Shown: positions 18,667 to 31,384, counted from the stretch's first letter. The stretch: DNA of 64,000 nt from Paraferrimonas sedimenticola (GCF_002282855.1 NZ_NRIR01000006.1:248001-312000); one strand, 5' to 3'. Notes: generated from the sequence alone by a model not told the origin. Translations and numbers: made by a program.

Positions 18667-19115
18667 TGAAAACACGACAAAAACAAACAGGTCTAGCTGC
18701 GATAGAGGTGACGATCATATTGCCATTTCTGCTGCTAATCATATTTGTGGTAGCCGAGTTCGGCAGGCTCTTGTATCAATACAACGCTTTGAACAAAGCA
18801 GTACGCAATACTGCCAGACACGTTAGTAGCTTAGCTAAACTGGGCTCTCAAGGAAGCGTAGTGACTTTGAATAGTGACACGCAAATAGAAGGCAATAATC
18901 TGCTGCGCTACGGCGATACTTCCATCGACGATCTAATTCTTCCCAATCTGGATAACTCTACTATTAATTACAGCGTTAGCGGTCAGCTGGTCACAGTTTC
19001 CATTAGCTATCCTTGGCGACCTCTATTTGCGAGTACTGTTGTAGCACTTGGAGTTAGCTCAGACTCAGGGCTTGGTTTTCCTCTTAGAGTCTCTTATACC
19101 ATGAGGGCACGATGA
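18663..19115 (+). CDS. tadE: TadE-like pseudopilin
   Basis: A 150-aa pseudopilin-like protein. The N-terminal QTGLAAIEVTIILPFLLLII stretch has Gly followed by a hydrophobic helix with Glu at +5, the TadE signature. TadE/TadF are processed by TadV and needed for pilus assembly. ATG codons at 18663 and 18666 are both possible starts. It overlaps its upstream and downstream neighbours by 4 bp each, indicating tight coupling. Confidence 0.85.
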   Translation: MMKTRQKQTGLAAIEVTIILPFLLLIIFVVAEFGRLLYQYNALNKAVRNTARHVSSLAKLGSQGSVVTLNSDTQIEGNNLLRYGDTSIDDLILPNLDNSTINYSVSGQLVTVSISYPWRPLFASTVVALGVSSDSGLGFPLRVSYTMRAR

Positions 19116-19570
19116 AGCATCAATCGGGGTTGTATGCCGTCGAGTTCGCTATCGTTGGCTCAGTATTTTTTTTAATACTATTTGCATGTATCGAAATAGC
19201 CAGAGCTTTGTACACTTGGAATTTACTGACAGAAATCTCTCGTCGAGGCGCAAGGTTAGCTAGTGTCTGTCACATTGATCAGGCTAATGTACAGCCACTC
19301 ACCGGCATGGTGTCGAGCGCCTCGCTCAGTAGTGCTGGATTACTTCCCAACTTTTCAGATGCCAATTTGCAAATTAGCTATCTCACTTTGACGGGTGCCC
19401 CCGCGACTTCTTTCGAGCAAATTCGGTTGGTTCGGGCTGAAATAATCAACTACACCCATCAGTTTTTGATTCCGGGCCTTAGCTTTAGCATAAATTCCAA
19501 CAACCTATCGACTACTTTGCCTAGAGAAAGCCTTGGCGTCACTCGATTTACATTTACCACTTGCACTTGA
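19112..19570 (+). CDS. tadF: TadE/TadF family pseudopilin
   Basis: A 152-aa pseudopilin-like protein beginning MKHQSGLYAVEFAIVGSVFFLIL, with a Gly cleavage site and Glu at +5. EIARALYTWNLLTEISRRGARLASVC continues the pattern common to TadE and TadF. Assignment as TadF rests on being the second of the pair. It overlaps tadE by 4 bp and is followed by tadZ after 24 bp. Confidence 0.78.
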   Translation: MKHQSGLYAVEFAIVGSVFFLILFACIEIARALYTWNLLTEISRRGARLASVCHIDQANVQPLTGMVSSASLSSAGLLPNFSDANLQISYLTLTGAPATSFEQIRLVRAEIINYTHQFLIPGLSFSINSNNLSTTLPRESLGVTRFTFTTCT

Positions 19571-19594
19571 GCCAATCTCAAAGGAAAAGTAGAA

Positions 19595-20824
19595 ATGACT
19601 CAAACTTCTAACCAAACACTGCAAGTCGTTCCAAATCAAAGTAGCTCTGGAACTTCAAGGCCTATGAAGTATCTCGCTTTTCCAATTCAAGCGCGATGCC
19701 TCAACTTATCAGGCTCCACACATGCTCTATTCGAAAAATCATGCGCTACTTTCGGAAATATGACCCTGCTGCCTGCAAAAGATTCTCAGCAAACGCCCAA
19801 TACCGTATCTGTGATCGAAGTACATAGCGACTTACTGGAGGCTCAAAAAGCGTTAGCCAAACTAATAGGAAATGAGTCGCCTCTACTACTCATTGGCAAA
19901 GATATCCCTCAGAGTTTGATTCGTGAAGCTATGACGTTAAACCTTCACGACATATTAAGCGTGGATAACTTAGAAGACGAGTTGTATCCAAGCCTTCTAA
20001 AACTATCTGAAACTCTTGCAAACACAACCCCGCTGGCGCCATTGGTCGGAATAGTAAATGGAAAAGGAGGTTCTGGCGCCAGTTTTCTTTGCAGCACTTT
20101 GTCTCAAGTAGCCGCGGCCCATAGTGATGCTAGAGTAGCAGTAATCGATTTAGATCTGCATTTTGGAACCCAGTCGGATCTTTTGGATGTAACACCCGAG
20201 TTTTACATTACGGATGCTTTGAGCAACCTAGCAGCTCTGGACAAAACCGCTATCGGAGCAATCACGTACAAGAAACTTGGCGTTCACCTTCTCGCTTCTA
20301 AGCCCTACAGCTTGGACGAGTTGTTACACACTCATAGCGCTCAAAGCCTCCAGGCTCTTACTACTCAATTTCGACTGCACTTCGACCTAGTAATGCTCGA
20401 TATTTCGAGAGGGCTGGAGGGACACGTTGGAGGCCTGCTTCAGCATTGCAGTCAATTGAGCTTGGTCTGTCAGCAAAACATAGTCAGCTTGAAAGAAACT
20501 CGCGCGCTAATAAATCAGCTGGAACAAAATTACGGCATTCCTAAAGAACAGCTTCACATTATAGTCAACCGCTATTCCGATAAGGTTAACAATATTTCCT
20601 TGCGCGAAATTGGCGAAAGTACTGGAGTAGGAGGAGTCTTCAAAGTTCAAAACGACTATCAGCTTGCCTCCTCAAGTACCGACTTAGGAAAACCTTTAAA
20701 CGAAGGTTCCGGCAGCCAATTGCTAGAGAGCGATTTGTATCGGTACCTAGAGCAATCTCTCCCCTTAGAACTGAAAAAACAAGAGCATAGCGGCCTACTG
20801 TCCAAGCTGTTTAGGAGATCCTGA
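19595..20824 (+). CDS. tadZ: TadZ/CpaE, pilus localisation ATPase
   Basis: A 409-aa protein with an atypical receiver-like domain (about 50-140) and a ParA/MinD-type ATPase domain (about 150-395). The P-loop reads GKGGSGAS (156-163), keeping the MinD-type signature Lys157 but having Ala where most P-loops have the second Lys; this variation is common in CpaE/TadZ. AVIDLDLHFGTQSDLL supplies the Walker A-prime region. TadZ positions the machine at the pole in other bacteria. Its last base is shared with the tadA start. Confidence 0.92.
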   Translation: MTQTSNQTLQVVPNQSSSGTSRPMKYLAFPIQARCLNLSGSTHALFEKSCATFGNMTLLPAKDSQQTPNTVSVIEVHSDLLEAQKALAKLIGNESPLLLIGKDIPQSLIREAMTLNLHDILSVDNLEDELYPSLLKLSETLANTTPLAPLVGIVNGKGGSGASFLCSTLSQVAAAHSDARVAVIDLDLHFGTQSDLLDVTPEFYITDALSNLAALDKTAIGAITYKKLGVHLLASKPYSLDELLHTHSAQSLQALTTQFRLHFDLVMLDISRGLEGHVGGLLQHCSQLSLVCQQNIVSLKETRALINQLEQNYGIPKEQLHIIVNRYSDKVNNISLREIGESTGVGGVFKVQNDYQLASSSTDLGKPLNEGSGSQLLESDLYRYLEQSLPLELKKQEHSGLLSKLFRRS

Positions 20825-22149
20825 TGGAAGCAAGGAACAAATACACAATTCACACGTTCGAGCAACTTACTCCCCAGGATATTGCAATCAAACAGCAGGT
20901 ATTTTCAAACCTCCTGAATATGCTCGACCTATCGATATTGGAAACGCTCGAACGCCGTGTCGCAGAACACCAGATTAGTGAAATTTGCGACCAACTGTTG
21001 GACGCTGTTCCTCGGCCAATTAACTTAGCCACGCGCCAGTTAATAATAAAATTGATTATCGATGAAGTTCTCGGTTTGGGACCACTTGAGATATTACTCG
21101 ATGACCCGAGCATATCCGACATACTGGTCAATCGACACGATAGCATTTATGTCGAACGTCATGGCAAGTTAGAAAAGGTTGGAATTCAATTTTTTGATGA
21201 CCAACATTTGATGAATATTATCGATCGAATAGTATCTGGAGTTTCTAGACGTATTGACGAATCCTCTCCGATGGTTGATGCCAGACTCAAAGATGGATCT
21301 CGTATCAATGCGATAATTCCCCCTTTGGCTCTGGACGGCCCATCACTATCAATTCGACGATTTAATGTGGATAAGCTAACAGCTGATCAGTTGGTAGAGT
21401 TCAAGAGCATGACTGACGACATGGGCAAGCTCATTCAAGCGTCAGTACAGGGAAAACTCAATGTGTTAATTTCCGGAGGTACAGGTAGCGGAAAAACCAC
21501 CTTATTGAATATCCTCAGCGGATACATTCCCAGCAACGAGCGGATTATTACTATCGAAGACTCGGCTGAGCTACAACTGCAACAGCCCCATACCGTCAGA
21601 CTAGAGACTAGACCGGCCAATATCGAGGGAACTGGAGAAGTAAGCCAACGAGATCTCGTTAAGAACTGCTTGCGCATGCGCCCCGATCGAATCGTCATTG
21701 GCGAATGCCGTGGTGCCGAAGCCATTGATATGTTGTCAGCAATGAATACGGGTCATGAAGGATCTCTGACAACTTTACATGCTAACAGTCCACGAGATGC
21801 ACTAGCTCGTTTAGAAAATATGGTTTGCATGGGCGGCTTCGATATGCCTGTGAAAAACATTAGAGAGCAAATTTCCTCAGCCATTGATTTAGTTGTACAA
21901 CTCGAACGTCAAGAAGATGGCCGCAGAAGGATAACGAGCATTCAAGAAATCAACGGAATGGAAGGCGATGTTATTACTATGTCTGAAATTTTTAAGTTTC
22001 AAAGACGCGGAAAAGACAGTGACGGTGAGATTGTAGGCGAATTTAAAGCCACGGGTGTAGTGCCAAACTTCAATAACGACTTAAAAGCCAAAGGTATATC
22101 TCTTCCACATACTATATTCGGACTAGATGACAATCTGGCGGCTTTTTAG
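20824..22149 (+). CDS. tadA: TadA/CpaF secretion ATPase
   Basis: A 441-aa hexameric motor ATPase of the type II/IV secretion superfamily that drives Flp pilus polymerisation. Walker A GGTGSGKTT has its Lys at 224. The Asp box, Walker B region (RPDRIVIGECRGAEA) and His box (TGHEGSLTTLHANSP) are all intact. The helical N-terminal domain spans about residues 20-90. The start shares one base with tadZ; tadB follows 5 bp later. Confidence 0.97.
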   Translation: MEARNKYTIHTFEQLTPQDIAIKQQVFSNLLNMLDLSILETLERRVAEHQISEICDQLLDAVPRPINLATRQLIIKLIIDEVLGLGPLEILLDDPSISDILVNRHDSIYVERHGKLEKVGIQFFDDQHLMNIIDRIVSGVSRRIDESSPMVDARLKDGSRINAIIPPLALDGPSLSIRRFNVDKLTADQLVEFKSMTDDMGKLIQASVQGKLNVLISGGTGSGKTTLLNILSGYIPSNERIITIEDSAELQLQQPHTVRLETRPANIEGTGEVSQRDLVKNCLRMRPDRIVIGECRGAEAIDMLSAMNTGHEGSLTTLHANSPRDALARLENMVCMGGFDMPVKNIREQISSAIDLVVQLERQEDGRRRITSIQEINGMEGDVITMSEIFKFQRRGKDSDGEIVGEFKATGVVPNFNNDLKAKGISLPHTIFGLDDNLAAF

Positions 22150-22154
22150 GAGCG

Positions 22155-23126
22155 ATGATTATGGGCACTAAATTCGTGTTTTTCATTTTGGTTTTCTTGG
22201 CCGTAGTTTTGATGTCCCAAGCCTTTTTTGTCTCAGTATTCAATCCTCAGAATGCCAATACTAAAGCGCTAAAACGACATCTTCGTAACTTAGCGAGAGA
22301 TAACCCAGATATTGAAGCTAGTCTGCTGGTAAATAAGCGCGTAGAGAAACTGTCAGTTTTTGGGCGATGGATAGAGAGTTTTCCATTTGTCGAAAATCTT
22401 ACTTATCGACTTGAACTAGCCGGCTCTAAACTACTAGGGCATCAATACGTGTTGATTGCAGCAGCACTGAGTATGTTGGCGGGATTACTAATGTGGTTTT
22501 GGACAAAGAGTGCAGTCTTTGTCGGCCTAGGTTGCGTAGTCACTTTGCTTCTCTGCCACATAAAAATTAGTAGGGATATCAACAAGCGCATGGAACAAAT
22601 TGAGGAGCAATTCCCCGAAGCTCTTGATGTATTAAAACGCGGTTTACAAGCTGGATACGCGTTTTCAGATGCGCTACGCCTCGTCTACCAGGAAATGGAG
22701 GGGCATTTAGCTGACGAGTTTCAATTAGTTTTCGCACGAATCAACTACGGCAGTGATTTAAGAACAGCTCTTCTCGGATTTGTGAAACGTGTGCCATCTA
22801 CTTCTGCCATGGCTTTCGCCAGTGCAGTAACTATCCAAAAGGAAACTGGTGGCAACCTTGCCGAGAATATAGAGAATCTAAGTCGGGTAATTAGGCAGCG
22901 ATTTAAGTTTAAACGCCGAGTCCGTACCTTGTCGGCTGAAGGACGGTTGTCAGGCTGGATATTGGTATTGATGCCATTCGCATTATTCGCTCTTCTGTAT
23001 ATTGTGGCGCCGACATACATTTCGGAGTTAGTAAAACCTGAAGGAATACAGCTCGTACAAATCGGGCTCGTCGGCATGCTACTTGGAATCATTTGGATAG
23101 CCAAACTCATAAGATTGGACGTCTAA
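22155..23126 (+). CDS. tadB: TadB inner-membrane platform protein
   Basis: A 323-aa membrane protein with N-terminal hydrophobic segments, a T2SSF domain (about 150-280, EEQFPEALDVLKRGLQAGYAFSDALR) and two C-terminal membrane helices. It forms the platform on which TadA acts, together with TadC. The second ATG (three codons in) is an alternative start. tadC begins 2 bp after its stop. Confidence 0.92.
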   Translation: MIMGTKFVFFILVFLAVVLMSQAFFVSVFNPQNANTKALKRHLRNLARDNPDIEASLLVNKRVEKLSVFGRWIESFPFVENLTYRLELAGSKLLGHQYVLIAAALSMLAGLLMWFWTKSAVFVGLGCVVTLLLCHIKISRDINKRMEQIEEQFPEALDVLKRGLQAGYAFSDALRLVYQEMEGHLADEFQLVFARINYGSDLRTALLGFVKRVPSTSAMAFASAVTIQKETGGNLAENIENLSRVIRQRFKFKRRVRTLSAEGRLSGWILVLMPFALFALLYIVAPTYISELVKPEGIQLVQIGLVGMLLGIIWIAKLIRLDV

Positions 23127-23128
23127 CT

Positions 23129-24100
23129 ATGGACTATTTACGCTCTCTTATCGCTAGCTTTATTTCAGATCCCCAACAAGTCACCATCTTGGTCTACTTG
23201 GTGGCGGTCGCGGGTGCAGTCTTACTCGCATTTGCCACCGCAACGCTGATTGCGGGTATATATTCACCCATGAAAGTTAAAGTTCAAGAACTTGCACACG
23301 TCGACACGCCTTCTTCGATGCAGGGCCGCTCAGCTTTTGATAAGCGACTTGAAAAACTCGAGAAAATATCTGTTTTCAAAGGGGGGAGCGACGGCGATTC
23401 AGAGACAAAAAAACTGCTAATACATGCTGGATTTCATAATGAAAACGCTCTTCTGGTATTCAAATCCTTAAAACTGCTGAGTTTGCTGATTGCCGCATCG
23501 TTAACTCTACTATTGATAAAATACTTTCCTAATATGAGTCAGTTGGCGACTTTTTACTTCGTCGCTCTGATATTGGGTGTTGGATACCTCATTCCAAGCT
23601 TAGTGCTGGAGCATTTCGCGAAGCAACGAATGCGAGAGATGAGAAAGTTTTTTCCAGATGCATTGGACTTGCTCGTCGTTTGTACAGAATCTGGTCTAGG
23701 CTTACTAGAAGCTTTTCAAAGAGTTAGCCAAGAGCTGGAAATCGCACACCCTGAGCTATCTCACGAGCTAAAACTTGTGTGTCAGAAGGTGAAAGTTGGC
23801 TTTTCGATGCAAGAAGCACTCAATGAGTTCGGAGAGAGAACCGGATTAGAAGATATCAAAGGGCTCAACGCAGTTATTGTTCAAAGCCTCAAACTAGGTA
23901 CCGGTGTGGCTAACACGATTCGGGTCTACAGCGAGGAGTATAAAGACAAACGCTTGCAGGAAGCAGAAGAGAAAGCAGCCAAAATTGGGGTGAAGCTACT
24001 ATTTCCCATGCTGTTGTTTATTTGGCCTTCATTTTTCATCGTGGCTGTAGGCCCGGCGGTTTTGAAAATACTTAAGGTATGGGGTTTAGCCTTCGGTTGA
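23129..24100 (+). CDS. tadC: TadC inner-membrane platform protein
   Basis: A 323-aa paralogue of TadB with the same architecture: N-terminal helices, a T2SSF domain (about 175-300, FFPDALDLLVVCTESGLGLLEAFQRV) and C-terminal helices. The ATG at 23129 was chosen because it starts just after the tadB stop and leads straight into a hydrophobic region; a longer frame would overlap tadB. tadD follows after 33 bp. Confidence 0.92.
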   Translation: MDYLRSLIASFISDPQQVTILVYLVAVAGAVLLAFATATLIAGIYSPMKVKVQELAHVDTPSSMQGRSAFDKRLEKLEKISVFKGGSDGDSETKKLLIHAGFHNENALLVFKSLKLLSLLIAASLTLLLIKYFPNMSQLATFYFVALILGVGYLIPSLVLEHFAKQRMREMRKFFPDALDLLVVCTESGLGLLEAFQRVSQELEIAHPELSHELKLVCQKVKVGFSMQEALNEFGERTGLEDIKGLNAVIVQSLKLGTGVANTIRVYSEEYKDKRLQEAEEKAAKIGVKLLFPMLLFIWPSFFIVAVGPAVLKILKVWGLAFG

Positions 24101-24133
24101 AGATTTACGACTACTTTTTCAAAGGAGAGGAAT

Positions 24134-26062
<1,929 letters not shown>

Positions 26063-26241
26063 CTACATTCGACAGGAAGATTACAGAACCCATCATATTC
26101 AAATTAGTTATATAAATAAACTTGTATATAACAAATGCTCTTCACATGTGCTTGAAGCCTCAAAAAGACCGCGTAAGCGCTAGTGAGGGATGCTCAGTTA
26201 GGGTAGGATTAAACAAAACTATAATATCGATTTATACTTCT

Positions 26242-26991
26242 ATGTTTTTGAGTTGGGCCGTGTTGCTGGTTGTAGCCTTAGTTGCCGTTTTGGCAGTCTT
26301 AAGTGTCGTTCAGCAAAAGAAAAAACAAGCGCTGGCAGAAAAACGCCAAGCAATTGCGAAATCCAAAGCGATAGTTGATGAGAGCGAGCGGATTTTAGAA
26401 TGCGCAGCAGAACTAGCTTTGGACTTTCCCACTATGGTGCTTCTTAACAAACGATACGTCGATGCACTATCACTGCTTCAGAAACATCAGGACGAAAAAT
26501 CCGTAGCGAACAAATTCGCTCAGGCCAAAGAGACTTTGATTCAGTTGGAGCAACGCAAAGTCACCCTTCCAACTCAAATGCGCTTGTCTGATGACGACAA
26601 ACAGATTGTGAAAATGGTACAAGCGCTTAAGCGACTGAAAGCCGTTGTTAATTTTGAGCACAATAAAAGCAACTTGAGCCAGGAAGTCTTCGGGTTAATT
26701 GCTCAAAGCATTGACCAGAAGCAACGCAGAATTAACATTGAGTCTAGTTTGACTCGTGCAGCTAGCTCTATGGTAATCCAGCAATGGGGCAGTGCACGTC
26801 ACTTGTTAAACAACGTTAGCGTACAAATACCGGTGCTCTATTCAGGCGAAGACAAAGAATACGCGGCACACATTGACCAACGCTATAACCAACTTAGAGC
26901 CCAACTCGAACAAAGCATGCCTGACATTGAGATAGAGATTGACGAAAGAGATGGAGAGCTCGAGCAACTATTCAACAAGCGTAAATGGTAA
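26242..26991 (+). CDS. Membrane-anchored coiled-coil protein of unknown function
   Basis: A 249-aa protein with one N-terminal membrane helix (MFLSWAVLLVVALVAVLAVLSVV) and then a long charged, mostly helical region rich in Lys, Glu and Gln, likely coiled coil and cytoplasmic by the positive-inside rule (QQKKKQ after the helix). The start is uncertain: the frame is open back to a TTG at 26122, an ATG lies at 26146, and none has a good ribosome-binding site. I chose the ATG at the membrane helix. It is divergent from cysB and ends 4 bp from the convergent ligase-like gene. Function unknown. Confidence 0.65.
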   Translation: MFLSWAVLLVVALVAVLAVLSVVQQKKKQALAEKRQAIAKSKAIVDESERILECAAELALDFPTMVLLNKRYVDALSLLQKHQDEKSVANKFAQAKETLIQLEQRKVTLPTQMRLSDDDKQIVKMVQALKRLKAVVNFEHNKSNLSQEVFGLIAQSIDQKQRRINIESSLTRAASSMVIQQWGSARHLLNNVSVQIPVLYSGEDKEYAAHIDQRYNQLRAQLEQSMPDIEIEIDERDGELEQLFNKRKW

Positions 26992-26995
26992 GCAT

Positions 26996-28393
26996 TTAAA
27001 ACAATCTACCGGGCCAATATTCCTTCGGCTCGGTTCCTACCCACAGTCCTATATACTGCTTACCAGTATTTGGGTTCACTCGATTTCCACTCATATGATT
27101 TGAAAGTAGTATTATCACTGCGAACATTACTACTTTGAACGGAATAGGTATTGCGATCGGTACATTTCTTTTGCTTTTCGCTGTTTCAGAAACGAGCAAT
27201 CCGACAGTTAATGTTCCAAACAGTTGACTAAGCGGAGTCATATAAACACCGCTGACTAGCGATAAAACCAATCCGCCAACCAAACTGGATAAAAGAGCTA
27301 GGTTCAATACATTTTCTATATTCTGAGCATGGTGCGCCCGCTTGATTGAGCTAAGAGCTACGCAACCTAGAGCAATCGCTAGCCCCAGGGTACCGACAAA
27401 GCCCACACCATAAAGCAATTCTAATGGGAAATTGTGCACGTGAGCGTTAGTGTGAGTAATAAATGGATAGGTCGACCAATAACCAAAACCGTGACCAAAT
27501 AGGGGGTTGTCAAAGACTCTAGGCCAAGTTTCCGACCACATTAGTAACCTTCCATTGGAAGCTCTTTCTATACTTCCGACTACTAATTCGTCCGCCTCTA
27601 GGATGCCTGAAAACATGGTTACCAACCAAAATATGAGTAACGCACACAGCACACTTGCTATCAATCCTAACGCCAGCACTCGACGATTGTTTCCCCTCAA
27701 GAAAAACATTAGCGTTAAAAAGGAGCAGACAGAAGCAACGATAGCCCCTCTCGCTTCAGTTAATAGCAACAAAGAAAAGCTCAGGGACAATATCAGTATG
27801 GAAACAAACTTGTCGGCCATATTTCTCGCGCTATCGAGCAACCAAAAACAAAGAAAAGGAGTGAGCCAGACTTGGACTTGATTAAGGAACCTCGGATTAT
27901 TGAAACCGACCCTCAATGAATAGAAATTTGACCAGTTTTCATCTAAATAAGTCAGTCTTATGCCTGCTCGCAGTGAAGCTAAAACGATAAAAACAGCTGC
28001 AATAGCAAACAACCATGATTGCAACTCTCTTTTTGAGAGCACTAGCCCAACTCTAGAAAAGCTCCAAACATATAAAGCTAAAATTAGGTGGTTCACCACA
28101 TAAACGTTGTAATCTTGCCACCTTTCATGGAGCAGCAAAGTGAAAATCGAACTAAAAAAGAACAGCGCTATACCTAGAACTGCTAGATTAATTGTTGTCT
28201 TGGAGGGAGAACCAACCCATGGAGATAGAACAAAAACAGGGAATACGGTTAGTAACATCAACCATCTTTTGAGATCGTAGGGATCCAAATAAAACCAGTG
28301 CCACAAGTGTGTCGAAACGACAACAAGCAGAAGAATGAGCCCTAAAACCATTCGACTTCTTATGATGTCATTCACTGCTGCGATTCCATTCAT
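26996..28393 (-). CDS. O-antigen ligase / Wzy-family membrane protein
   Basis: A 465-aa polytopic inner-membrane protein with about eleven hydrophobic segments and a large periplasmic loop. The loop ends in HTNAHVHNFPLELLYGVG, matching the Wzy_C (PF04932) pattern with conserved His and Asn. The family includes WaaL O-antigen ligases, polysaccharide polymerases and PglL/TfpO protein O-glycosyltransferases, and these cannot be told apart here. No other polysaccharide genes are nearby. It is AT-rich compared with topA and cysB, suggesting later acquisition. Possible pilin glycosylation is speculation based on the Tad locus about 2 kb away. Confidence 0.75.
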   Translation of the reverse strand: MNGIAAVNDIIRSRMVLGLILLLVVVSTHLWHWFYLDPYDLKRWLMLLTVFPVFVLSPWVGSPSKTTINLAVLGIALFFFSSIFTLLLHERWQDYNVYVVNHLILALYVWSFSRVGLVLSKRELQSWLFAIAAVFIVLASLRAGIRLTYLDENWSNFYSLRVGFNNPRFLNQVQVWLTPFLCFWLLDSARNMADKFVSILILSLSFSLLLLTEARGAIVASVCSFLTLMFFLRGNNRRVLALGLIASVLCALLIFWLVTMFSGILEADELVVGSIERASNGRLLMWSETWPRVFDNPLFGHGFGYWSTYPFITHTNAHVHNFPLELLYGVGFVGTLGLAIALGCVALSSIKRAHHAQNIENVLNLALLSSLVGGLVLSLVSGVYMTPLSQLFGTLTVGLLVSETAKSKRNVPIAIPIPFKVVMFAVIILLSNHMSGNRVNPNTGKQYIGLWVGTEPKEYWPGRLF

Positions 28394-28521
28394 GCTCAGT
28401 TATTACCCTCTAACCTTGGGAAGGTAAAAGACGGTACAAGAGAGTCTCGTCTATTTACATTTCAGTGTAGCTTATTGATATATAAAGCTAACCCTAGTCC
28501 AATCCTCAAAAAACGCCCAAT

Positions 28522-28550
28522 AAAAAAGGCGCTACTCCAGTAGCGCCTTT
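28522..28550 (-). terminator. Rho-independent terminator of topA
   Basis: A 12-bp perfect stem (28525-28536 with 28539-28550, core GGCGCTACT/AGTAGCGCC) lies 22 bp beyond the topA stop. On the reverse strand it runs into a six-base U-tract. Confidence 0.9.
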
Positions 28551-28572
28551 CCCAACAACCTATCAGCTCAAG

Positions 28573-31224
28573 CTACTTCTTAGCCTTAGCTTTGGCCTTC
28601 GCCTTAGATTTCTTACTCTCAGCCACCCAACGTCCATCGATGTAATGGGCCGTCCAACCGGTCGCCTTGCCATCAACCTCAGAGGCCACGTACTGGCTCT
28701 TGGTCTTGCGGCTAAATTTCACCAGCGTCTTGTTACCTTCGTCATCTTTCACCGGTGCCTCGGTCAAGAATTGATACTTAGGCCAGACTCGGTCTTTAAA
28801 GCGAACCAGCTCTTCCACCAGCGGCGCGCGAGTTTCACGAGATTTAGGGAAGGTACTTGCCGCCAAAAAGATACCGGCCGCTCCGTCGCGAAGAACAAAG
28901 TGCGCATCCGACTTAGCACAAGGCAGTTCTGGCAACTGGATTGGATCTTCCTTCGGTGGCGCAGGCTCGCCGTTTTTCAGCAGCTTGCGAGTATTCTTAC
29001 AAGTCTCTGAGGTACAGCCGAAATACTTACCGAAGCGACCGTTCTTAAGCTCCATGTCGCTGCCGCACTTGTCACATTCGATGATAGGACCGTCGTAGCC
29101 CTTAATCTTAAAGCTGCCCTTCTCAATCGCGTAACCGTCACACTGCGGGTTGTTACCACACACGTGCAGCTTACGGGTCTCATCGATGAGATAGCTGTCC
29201 ATCGCGGTGTCACACACTTTACAACGCCATTTGGCGCGCAGAGCGTCGTTCTCAGCGTCTTCTGAGGTATCGGCAACCGCTTCATCACCTGAGGTCAGGT
29301 TAATGGTGGTCTTACAGCGTTCTTTTGGCGGTAAGGCATAGCCACTACAGCCCAAGAATACGCCGGTGGTGGCGGTACGAATACCCATCTTACGCGAGCA
29401 AGTCGGACAGTCGATGTCGGTCATCACCATGGAATTCGGGCGCATACCGCCCTCTTCAGGGTCTTTATCCGCTTGGCCTAGTTGGTCGCTAAAGTCGCTA
29501 AAGAAGTCGTTAAGAACGTCTTTCCACTTGAGTTTACCGTCGCCAATTTCATCGAGAGTGCCTTCCATGTCAGAAGTAAACTCATAGCTCAATAGCTCTT
29601 GGAAGTTTTCCACCAAACGGTCGTTGACAATTTCGCCCATCTTTTCCGCGTAGAAACGGCGGTTTTCAACACGCACATAGCCGCGATCTTGAATGGTCGA
29701 AATAATAGAAGCGTAGGTAGACGGACGGCCAATACCGCGTTTCTCCAGTTCTTTCACCAATGACGCTTCACTGAAACGCGGAGTTGGTTTCGTGAAGTGC
29801 TGCTTGGGCTCCAAGGCTTTCAGGTCAAGCGTCTCGCCCTGCTTCACATCAGGCAGCTGGGTATCTTCTTCAGATTTCTTCTTGGCTGCCGGCTGAACGC
29901 GAGTCCAACCGTCAAAACGCAATAATCGACCTTTGGCACGCAATTCAAATTCACCAGCGGCGACGCTAATCTGAGTCGCATCAAAACGCGCAGGCACCAT
30001 CTGACACGCCACAAACTGGCGCCAAATCAGCTCATATAAGCGCTGAGCGTCACGCTCCATGGACGACAGGTCTGTCGCCTTGGTAGTGACGTCAGAAGGA
30101 CGAATCGCTTCGTGAGCCTCTTGTGCGCCTTGCTTGCTGCCGTATAGATTTGCCTTCTCCGGCAAATACTCAGGACCATAGCTGTCTGAAATCAGTCCGC
30201 GAACCGTTTCTACCGCTTCTTTCGACAGGTTAGTCGAGTCGGTACGCATATAGGTGATGTGGCCCGCTTCGTACAAGCGCTGTGCCAGCATCATGGTCTT
30301 TTTCACACCAAAGCCCAAGCGGGTCGACGCCGCTTGCTGCAGGGTCGAGGTAATAAATGGGGCTTGAGGCTTAGATTGAGTTGGACGGTCTTCGCGCTTG
30401 GCAATGCGATAATCGGCGTTTCGCAGCGCTGCCAGGGCCTCGTCGGTCTCAGCTTTAGAGCCAGGACGGAAGGCTTTGCCGTTTTGCTTGGCCACCATCA
30501 GACGAATCGCGTCACCGCCTAAACTGTGGGTGTCGGCGTGAATGTCCCAGTACTCTTCTGGGTTAAAGGCTTTGATCTCGCGTTCGCGCTCTACGACCAA
30601 ACGCACAGCAACGGATTGAACTCGACCTGCAGATAAGCCGCGAGCGACTTTCTTCCACAGCAGTGGCGACACCATAAAGCCAACCACACGGTCTAAGAAA
30701 CGACGCGCCTGTTGCGCGTCTACTTTATTGGTATCTAGAGTTGCCGGCTCAGAAAAGGCGTCTTGAATCGCCGATTTAGTGATCTCATTAAACACCACGC
30801 GCTGATAGCGAGATTCATCGCCACCAATGACCTGTTGCAAGTGCCAGGCAATGGCTTCCCCTTCTCTATCCAAATCGGTTGCGAGATAGATGTGGTCAGC
30901 TTTTTCGGCCAGCGTCTGTAGTTCTTTTACGACTTTTTCTTTGCCCGGCAGCACTTGGTAGTTAGCTGCCCAGTCGTTGTCGGGGTCGATTCCCATACGC
31001 GCAACTAAGGCCTTGCGGTCTTTTTCCGCCTTATATTTTGCCTTTTCTTCTGGCGTCATAGTGCGCGTATTGACGCTAGATTTCGCGGCTGGCTTGGCCG
31101 TTGAAGATGTTGGGAGGTCGCGGATGTGGCCTACGCTAGATTTGACCACGAATTCCTTGCCAAGGTACTTGTTGATCGTTTTTGCCTTGGCTGGTGACTC
31201 CACAATTACTAAGGATTTACCCAT
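28573..31224 (-). CDS. topA: DNA topoisomerase I
   Basis: An 883-aa type IA topoisomerase (E. coli 865 aa) that relaxes negative supercoils. It begins [20 protein letters not shown] (TOPRIM domain), carries the acidic [16 protein letters not shown] motif, and has the active-site Tyr in ITYMRTDST (about residue 320). Three C-terminal Cys4 zinc-ribbon motifs are visible (CPTC...C, CKVC...C, CDKCG...C), and the tail is Lys/Ala-rich. The frame extends 15 codons upstream, but 31224 matches the family start exactly. It is transcribed alone with its own terminator. Confidence 0.97.
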   Translation of the reverse strand: MGKSLVIVESPAKAKTINKYLGKEFVVKSSVGHIRDLPTSSTAKPAAKSSVNTRTMTPEEKAKYKAEKDRKALVARMGIDPDNDWAANYQVLPGKEKVVKELQTLAEKADHIYLATDLDREGEAIAWHLQQVIGGDESRYQRVVFNEITKSAIQDAFSEPATLDTNKVDAQQARRFLDRVVGFMVSPLLWKKVARGLSAGRVQSVAVRLVVEREREIKAFNPEEYWDIHADTHSLGGDAIRLMVAKQNGKAFRPGSKAETDEALAALRNADYRIAKREDRPTQSKPQAPFITSTLQQAASTRLGFGVKKTMMLAQRLYEAGHITYMRTDSTNLSKEAVETVRGLISDSYGPEYLPEKANLYGSKQGAQEAHEAIRPSDVTTKATDLSSMERDAQRLYELIWRQFVACQMVPARFDATQISVAAGEFELRAKGRLLRFDGWTRVQPAAKKKSEEDTQLPDVKQGETLDLKALEPKQHFTKPTPRFSEASLVKELEKRGIGRPSTYASIISTIQDRGYVRVENRRFYAEKMGEIVNDRLVENFQELLSYEFTSDMEGTLDEIGDGKLKWKDVLNDFFSDFSDQLGQADKDPEEGGMRPNSMVMTDIDCPTCSRKMGIRTATTGVFLGCSGYALPPKERCKTTINLTSGDEAVADTSEDAENDALRAKWRCKVCDTAMDSYLIDETRKLHVCGNNPQCDGYAIEKGSFKIKGYDGPIIECDKCGSDMELKNGRFGKYFGCTSETCKNTRKLLKNGEPAPPKEDPIQLPELPCAKSDAHFVLRDGAAGIFLAASTFPKSRETRAPLVEELVRFKDRVWPKYQFLTEAPVKDDEGNKTLVKFSRKTKSQYVASEVDGKATGWTAHYIDGRWVAESKKSKAKAKAKAKK

Positions 31225-31384
31225 ATATTCGATTTCGCCGGTAAGATTACGACATTGTAAAAGTGGCACTATATATAGAGGCTTGCGCCACAGGTTTCAA
31301 GAGACGCGCGCCATATCGCAGCAAATTAGGCCAGCTTTACGTGAGTTTCGTAAAAAAAATAATTCAATAATTTTGCTTTCTAAA

